Assembly (NCBI GenBank): GCA_964558465.1
Contig: CAZLEF010000034.1
Coordinates: forward strand, 3,306 to 67,305
From: JACJYC01 sp964558465
GTDB lineage: Bacteria; Bacteroidota; Bacteroidia; Chitinophagales; Saprospiraceae
Length of the DNA stretch: 64,000 bases
Direction: 5' to 3'
The notes under the pieces were generated by a model that saw only the letters and a program-made list of their open reading frames with translations, did no database searches and was not told where the DNA came from. A program made the translations under genes and the position numbers. This document shows, in pieces, positions 59,621 through 64,000 of the stretch. The first letter of the stretch is position 1. Each line of letters starts with the position of its first letter.

Positions 59621-60325
59621 TTATTTAAAAATGATTTCGGGTGAAGGTTTGCGATTGATTAATCTCCGGATACCCGCCAAATGACTCAATAAAACAACGG
59701 GCACGATCACCGCCGGCAACAAATTGAACGGCATGTACAAGATACCCCGGTTGGGTTGCTCAAAGGCAAATTGCTGGAATGGCGATGGTGCAGCTAAAAC
59801 AGCGTTTACAACAATGTTCACCAGCAAACCCAAGGTCAGGAAATTCCAGATCAGCAGAAGGCGGGGAAACCGGACCGTTCCTTTTTGGAAACAAAGCAGG
59901 GCGATCAAAGGCGCCGTCAACCCGGAAAGGATATCAAAATTCCGGCCCTCGAAGGTCATCAGTTCCGGGACGTACCCGAACAGGAACAGCCGGTACAAGA
60001 CGATTTCCACCGGAACGCGGACGATATGCAACCAGGTCAGCCATTTGAGGTTCAATCCGTCGATAAAAGATCGTCCGCTCCGGGTAAGGAACAGCAACAG
60101 GATGACCAACATGGGCGGGCCGGCCAATAATAAAAATCGCGGCGGAACGGTATCCGTGTTGAGGTAAAACCCCGTGCCGGCGATAAGCACCTGCAAAATC
60201 GCCCAGCCGATAAGAATGGAGGTTGTTTTCCAGCTTCGTTGCACAGCCAGATGAAAGAAAACCAGCGTAGCTAACAGGGCTACAACAAACAGTACGGGTA
60301 CGATCAGGTGAATGCCTACGATCAT
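59621..60325 (-). CDS. Polytopic membrane protein, unknown
   Basis: A 234-residue protein with about seven hydrophobic helices, starting IHLIVPVLFVVALLATLVFF and ending GIRRLINRKPSPEIIFK with a basic cytoplasmic tail. The pattern around WLHIVRVPVEIVLYRLFLFG and LLCFQKGTVRFPRLLLIWNF recurs in uncharacterised Bacteroidota membrane proteins. No catalytic motif is visible. It is followed by the 63-residue membrane gene, likely in one transcript. Confidence 0.65.
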   Translation of the reverse strand: MIVGIHLIVPVLFVVALLATLVFFHLAVQRSWKTTSILIGWAILQVLIAGTGFYLNTDTVPPRFLLLAGPPMLVILLLFLTRSGRSFIDGLNLKWLTWLHIVRVPVEIVLYRLFLFGYVPELMTFEGRNFDILSGLTAPLIALLCFQKGTVRFPRLLLIWNFLTLGLLVNIVVNAVLAAPSPFQQFAFEQPNRGILYMPFNLLPAVIVPVVLLSHLAGIRRLINRKPSPEIIFK

Positions 60326-60462
60326 GGGTCAGGTGGTTTTGAACAGCAAAATTAAGGTTGGACTTGCCCGGATGTCCAAAAAAGTCGACCAATCCTGGCA
60401 GATTATTTTCGAAGGTGTTTGTTGAATACACCAACTGCAGCAATCATTTCCGTATAGACCGG

Positions 60463-62112
60463 TCATTGATTATACAGGGCCCTCATGGCGGCCTTCCGGT
60501 TTTTGCGGGCCTTCTCATTTCCGGGATCCAATTGTATCACCCTGTCAAAATCGGCAATAGCCCGCTTGAATTCCTTCAGGTTTTTGTACGCGACTCCCCG
60601 GTTGTTAAGGGCAGCCACATGATCCGGCGCCAGTTCGATGGTTTTACTGTAATCGGTGATGGCAAACGGATACGCTTCCAGATGGTCGTGGCTGAGCCCG
60701 CGGTTGTAATAAGCCGATATCATGGCCGGATCCAGTTCCAGGACTTTATCAAAATCCGCAATTGCCGACCGGTATTCCTGCAATTCCATATGGGTACGCG
60801 CCCTGTTATGATAGGCGCTTATATCCTGCGGCGCCAGTTCGACCGCCTTGGTAAAATCGGCCACAGCTTGCCGGTACTCCTTGAGGTGATAGTATTCAGC
60901 GCCCCGGTTGTTATAGGCAGCGGGGTTTTCCGGATCCAGCACGATGGCTTTATCAAAATCGGCAATAGCGTTTCCTGGTTCCTTGAGTATGCTGAAAACG
61001 ATCCCGCGGTTACTATAAGCCGATGCAAAACCCGGGTCCAGCTCGATGGTTTTATTGTAATCGGCCATTGCCAGGGTGAATTCCTGAAGATCGTTATAGG
61101 CATTGCCTCTGCTGAAATAGGCCGCGGCATAGTCCGGGTCCAAACCGATAACGGTATCGAAACTGGCAACTGCGAGCCGGTAGTTTTGCAGAATACTAAA
61201 AACGCTTCCCCGCTTGTAAAAAGCATCTGCATACCCCGGCGCCAACCCGACGGCATTGCCGAAATCATCGATAGCCCGCTGGTAAGATCCAATCATTGAA
61301 AGGGCATTTCCCCGGTTATACCAACCCAAGGCATTACCGGGGGCGAGGTCGATGGCGGTATCATAGGCTTCTATTCCTTCAGAATATTGTTTGAAATCGC
61401 AATAAGTATTGCCGATGACAACGTACTTCATCGCCTTTTCCGCATCCCCACCGGCTGTCGGGTGGTTCCCGATTTTGTCCAATTCAAAAAAAGCCCTTTC
61501 GGCCTGGTTTGTTTTGACATGGACCAGTGCTGTGATCCATTGTTGCAGGGACGATGTATCCAGTTGCAAGGCTCCCGGTTGAATTCCCCCGGGAATACGC
61601 CGGGAATGCGCCGGGTCCATGTTCATTTCGTCGTAATTCACAAAAGGAGTTAGCCGGGCCACAACCCCATCTGCGATATGGTACCTGAAGTCAACGGTCC
61701 CGTCGGCGAGGGGCTTATGCCATGCCGGAGGAGGTCCGTAAATGATCAGATCTGCGTGATGCCGGTTTTGTATTTTCAGGGCGTCCTCCAGGTTGACCGG
61801 AACGGGTATGCTGTCCAGTGCGTAATGAACGCGCAGGGCGAGCGGCAGATCTGTATTCCAGCTTATCCGATCAAGCAGCGCCCGGATTAACCGGCCTCCG
61901 CCATCTGCAGCCTCGCCGGAGCCCGGATCTTCAAACCGGACAATCAGCACGTTGAATGCGGAAGTGTCTCCTGCTGGGAAAATGGGCTGGAAATTGGCAG
62001 GGCGAGCTGGCGGGTCTTCTTTGTCTGAACAACCGGTTAAGCCCAACGACACAAGCCAAGCTGTAACGATGACCACCGGCAATTGGAACCGAAACGATGA
62101 TTTTAATTGCAT
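60463..62112 (-). CDS. Tetratricopeptide-repeat lipoprotein
   Basis: A 549-residue protein with a lipoprotein signal (AWLVSLGLTGC, Cys near residue 28). Residues about 40-200 form a domain with beta character that may bind a ligand (FNVLIVRFEDPGSGEAADGG and DLIIYGPPPAWHKPLADGTV). From about residue 225 to the end there are nine or ten near-perfect TPRs of the type AIADFDKAIVLDPENPAAYN. TPR arrays mediate protein contacts; the role is unknown. The repeat units are similar at DNA level, suggesting recent internal duplication. A repeat-regulated AAA gene lies divergently upstream. Confidence 0.85.
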   Translation of the reverse strand: MQLKSSFRFQLPVVIVTAWLVSLGLTGCSDKEDPPARPANFQPIFPAGDTSAFNVLIVRFEDPGSGEAADGGGRLIRALLDRISWNTDLPLALRVHYALDSIPVPVNLEDALKIQNRHHADLIIYGPPPAWHKPLADGTVDFRYHIADGVVARLTPFVNYDEMNMDPAHSRRIPGGIQPGALQLDTSSLQQWITALVHVKTNQAERAFFELDKIGNHPTAGGDAEKAMKYVVIGNTYCDFKQYSEGIEAYDTAIDLAPGNALGWYNRGNALSMIGSYQRAIDDFGNAVGLAPGYADAFYKRGSVFSILQNYRLAVASFDTVIGLDPDYAAAYFSRGNAYNDLQEFTLAMADYNKTIELDPGFASAYSNRGIVFSILKEPGNAIADFDKAIVLDPENPAAYNNRGAEYYHLKEYRQAVADFTKAVELAPQDISAYHNRARTHMELQEYRSAIADFDKVLELDPAMISAYYNRGLSHDHLEAYPFAITDYSKTIELAPDHVAALNNRGVAYKNLKEFKRAIADFDRVIQLDPGNEKARKNRKAAMRALYNQ

Positions 62113-62290
62113 GCTCTGATCCGCCTTATGAATCCGGGTTTACCTTGTTCGTCGAATGGAAACTCCAGGTCCAAATGACCGAACATTCTGAAATTTTGGA
62201 AACGGATGCTTTTTATATGCACTTTTTGTCAGTTAATGAGGTAAAGTTAGCGGCATTTTGGAAAAAATCAATCACTGTCCCGGTTTCATA

Positions 62291-62404
62291 CCTGGAAATA
62301 TGGGCTCCAAAGATATATTTATTTCCAGATTAAAACATATATTTGGAAATAAATGTCTAATAGAAACACTTATTTCCAAATTTAGTCGTATATTTGGAAA
62401 TAAC
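62291..62404 (+). promoter_or_regulatory. Regular array of TGGAAATA / TATTTCCA sites before the AAA gene
   Basis: Five copies of the 8-mer in strictly alternating orientation start at 62293, 62320, 62344, 62371 and 62395. Spacings are 27, 24, 27 and 24 bp, so each inverted pair recurs every 51 bp. It occupies most of the 337-bp gap 62113-62449 just ahead of the AAA/nuclease start and is AT-rich. It looks like an operator array or a site for the encoded protein itself. Confidence 0.75.
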
Positions 62405-62449
62405 TTCTTGCCCGAGCGATTCATCTTATTATACCTAACTGAAATTCAA

Positions 62450-63880
62450 ATGATCGGACGCAAAACAGAGATCGAAAAAATAAAACGTATTCTCGCTTCC
62501 GGAAGGTCCGAATTTTTGGCGATTACCGGCCGGAGGCGGGTCGGCAAGACTTTCCTGATCGATACCCTCCTCGGAGGTTATTATTGCTTTAGCATGACCG
62601 GCATCCAAAATGGCAACCTGACAACCCAATTGGTCAATTTTGGGGTAAAGTTATCCGAGTACGACGGGACAAATACCCCAACAATTCCTAAAAACTGGCA
62701 GGTCGCTTTTATACAGTTGAAAACGCATCTCAAAACCTTGAGTAAAGAAAAAAAGCGTGTTATATTTATCGATGAACTGCCGTGGGTCAGTACGCCGAGG
62801 TCTGGCTTTATTCAGATGTTGGCGCATTTCTGGAATGATTATCTGTCAAAGGAGCCTCATTTTATATTGGTTATCTGCGGATCGGCCACCTCCTGGATTA
62901 GCCACAAAATTATCAACGATCCTGGCGGTTTACATAACCGGGTGACTGAAAACATCCACCTCTATCCATTCACTTTATCTGAAACGTTTGCCTTTTTGAG
63001 GCATAAAGGGCTTCAATTTACCCTCCAGGAGACGGCCAAAATCTATATGGTTTTAGGCGGGATTCCATTTTATTTAGACAATCTGAGAAAGGGCGAAAGT
63101 TTTGCCGCCGGAATTGAGCGGATTTGCTTTTCCCCTAACGGCATCCTCCATAATGAATATAAAAATCTTTTCCAGGCATTGTTCAACAATGCCGAAGTCC
63201 ATCAGGAAATAGTATCCTTACTTGCTGCCCGCCACCATGGAGTCCCTCATGCGGAAATATGGAAACATTTAGGGCTCAAACAGCCGACGGGCTCTTACCA
63301 AAGAGCCATCGAGGAATTAATCATTTCTGATTTTGTGGTTGAAAATATGCCTTTCGGAAAAAAAAAGAGAGGTTTGACCTACCGGTTGAATGATGAGTAT
63401 TCCGTTTTTTATCATCGTTTCATCAAAACTGTTCCAAAATACGTGCCGGGTATATGGCAACAATTATCAGAAAGCCAGTCCTTCAAAATTTGGTCGGGTT
63501 ACGCTTTTGAAATGCTTTGCCACAAACACATTGATTCTATTAAACGCGCCTTGGGAATCGCTGCCGTTTACACCGAAATTTATAGTTTCCACGTTCCGGG
63601 GTCTTCCCAGGAGGAAGGATTGCAAATTGACCTTTTAATCGACCGGAAGGATGACTGTATTAACCTATGCGAAATCAAATTTTACAACGGCCCCTTCACC
63701 ATCACCCAACAAGAATACCAGGCCCTCATCCGGAAAAAACAACGATTCATTGATTTGACCGGCACTCCAAAACAAGTGTTCCTGACCTTCATCACCAACC
63801 ACGGCGTCGCACCCAACGCCTTTGCCTCCGAGATCGTCGACGCCGAGGTCCGCATGGAAGACTTTCTGGAAGGACGGTAA
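62450..63880 (+). CDS. AAA ATPase with C-terminal PD-(D/E)XK-like nuclease domain
   Basis: A 476-residue protein of the archaeal-type ATPase group (ATPase_2 plus DUF234-like tail). The N-terminal P-loop is GRRRVGKTFLIDTLL (residues 27-41), Walker B is VIFIDELPW (104-112), and a sensor region is LVICGSATSWI. A winged-helix-like segment follows (around GVPHAEIWKHLGLKQPTGSY). The C-terminal ~85 residues contain GLQIDLLIDRKDDCINLCEI plus KF, giving Asp394 and Glu408-x-Lys410 of a PD-(D/E)XK nuclease. The start is the ATG of MIGRKTEIEK; upstream codons in frame cross the repeat array. Such ATPases are abundant, solitary and of unknown role, sometimes linked to defence. Confidence 0.85.
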   Translation: MIGRKTEIEKIKRILASGRSEFLAITGRRRVGKTFLIDTLLGGYYCFSMTGIQNGNLTTQLVNFGVKLSEYDGTNTPTIPKNWQVAFIQLKTHLKTLSKEKKRVIFIDELPWVSTPRSGFIQMLAHFWNDYLSKEPHFILVICGSATSWISHKIINDPGGLHNRVTENIHLYPFTLSETFAFLRHKGLQFTLQETAKIYMVLGGIPFYLDNLRKGESFAAGIERICFSPNGILHNEYKNLFQALFNNAEVHQEIVSLLAARHHGVPHAEIWKHLGLKQPTGSYQRAIEELIISDFVVENMPFGKKKRGLTYRLNDEYSVFYHRFIKTVPKYVPGIWQQLSESQSFKIWSGYAFEMLCHKHIDSIKRALGIAAVYTEIYSFHVPGSSQEEGLQIDLLIDRKDDCINLCEIKFYNGPFTITQQEYQALIRKKQRFIDLTGTPKQVFLTFITNHGVAPNAFASEIVDAEVRMEDFLEGR

Positions 63881-63935
63881 CCTTGCCCCGGAACTATTTT
63901 TTTCAAAAATTGTTTCTCCATTTATAGAAAAGCTG

Positions 63936-63943
63936 TACCTTTG
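63936..63943 (+). promoter_or_regulatory. -7 promoter box of the tRNA gene
   Basis: TACCTTTG, an exact TAnnTTTG match, about 31 bp before the predicted tRNA 5' end. Confidence 0.6.
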
Positions 63944-63974
63944 CATCCGCATTTGAATAAACGCCTTGATTCAA

Positions 63975-64000
63975 GGCTCCGTAGCTTAATTGGATAGAGC
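63975..64000 (+). tRNA. tRNA gene, 5' part only (possibly tRNA-Arg)
   Basis: GGCTCCGTAGCTTAATTGG then ATAGAGC gives the acceptor 5' strand, T8, and a complete D arm (AGCT...GAGC pairing with loop TAATTGGAT). The anticodon lies beyond the window. The D-loop with AATTGGATAGAGC resembles bacterial tRNA-Arg, but the isotype is uncertain. Confidence 0.8.

Noticed and set aside
62291..62404. Plasmid iteron origin
   Set aside because: The regular sites recall iterons, but the neighbour is an AAA ATPase with nuclease tail, not a replication initiator, and surrounding genes are chromosomal.

Overview
The window reads as a chromosomal segment of a Bacteroidota bacterium, probably of the Saprospiria type (Lewinella/Haliscomenobacter-like; the genus is inference). 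Seen directly: many genes are preceded by the Bacteroidota -7 box TAnnTTTG and few have a Shine-Dalgarno sequence. There is a gldC gliding gene, a TANFOR-domain protein, a DHCW-type cupin, an argF' type acetyl/succinylornithine carbamoyltransferase and a fused-type 2-oxoacid dehydrogenase E1. By eye the base composition is above 50% GC. Two genes look clearly more AT-rich: the TPR-CHAT gene and the AAA/nuclease gene.

Layout. 1-5.8 kb: E1 dehydrogenase (cut by the left edge), LysE exporter, double UspA, NfeD-like membrane protein, prs and rplY. 5.9-10.6 kb: omega-amidase, a DUF559 gene whose 3' end lies in a MITE-like palindromic element, secreted M1 aminopeptidase, NAD(P)-binding oxidoreductase, gldC. 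10.6-14.9 kb: SRP RNA, a perfect 34-bp palindrome, then an acetate module (DUF4212 small subunit, sodium symporter, acetyl-CoA synthetase). 14.9-21.8 kb, minus strand: TANFOR-domain secreted protein, a 1091-residue exported protein with a C-terminal ADP-ribosyltransferase domain, and a 243-residue protein 12 bp downstream. I read this as a TANFOR/toxin/immunity locus. 22-24 kb: lipoprotein hydrolase, cupin, degraded OmpA gene.

24.1-37.6 kb: arginine biosynthesis. A 28-codon leader peptide with an Arg-rich end and a hairpin-plus-T terminator precede the GNAT (ArgA-like), argG, argC, argF', argB, argE and argH genes. argD is absent. A 5.2-kb TPR-CHAT protease gene sits between argE and argH, and argH has its own promoter-like box. 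37.6-41 kb: a four-helix-bundle gene flanked by repeat arrays in opposite orientation, then a choline-type sodium symporter divergent from phosphatidylcholine synthase, a plausible choline-to-PC module. 41-46 kb: DUF2961/GH172 enzyme and a two-subunit IorAB-like molybdenum hydroxylase. 46-64 kb: DUF6090-like protein, membrane-linked AraC regulator, head-GIN protein, GH13 amylase, hydrolase, RluB-type pseudouridine synthase, D-aminoacylase, GT-C-like membrane protein, release factor 3, small membrane proteins, TPR lipoprotein, AAA ATPase with PD-(D/E)XK tail behind a regular array of inverted sites, and the first 26 bases of a tRNA.

A striking property of the window is the load of intergenic low-complexity repeats. 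Most are arranged as facing inverted pairs able to form hairpins, and some run into the ends of genes. No CRISPR array, rRNA or insertion-sequence transposase was seen.
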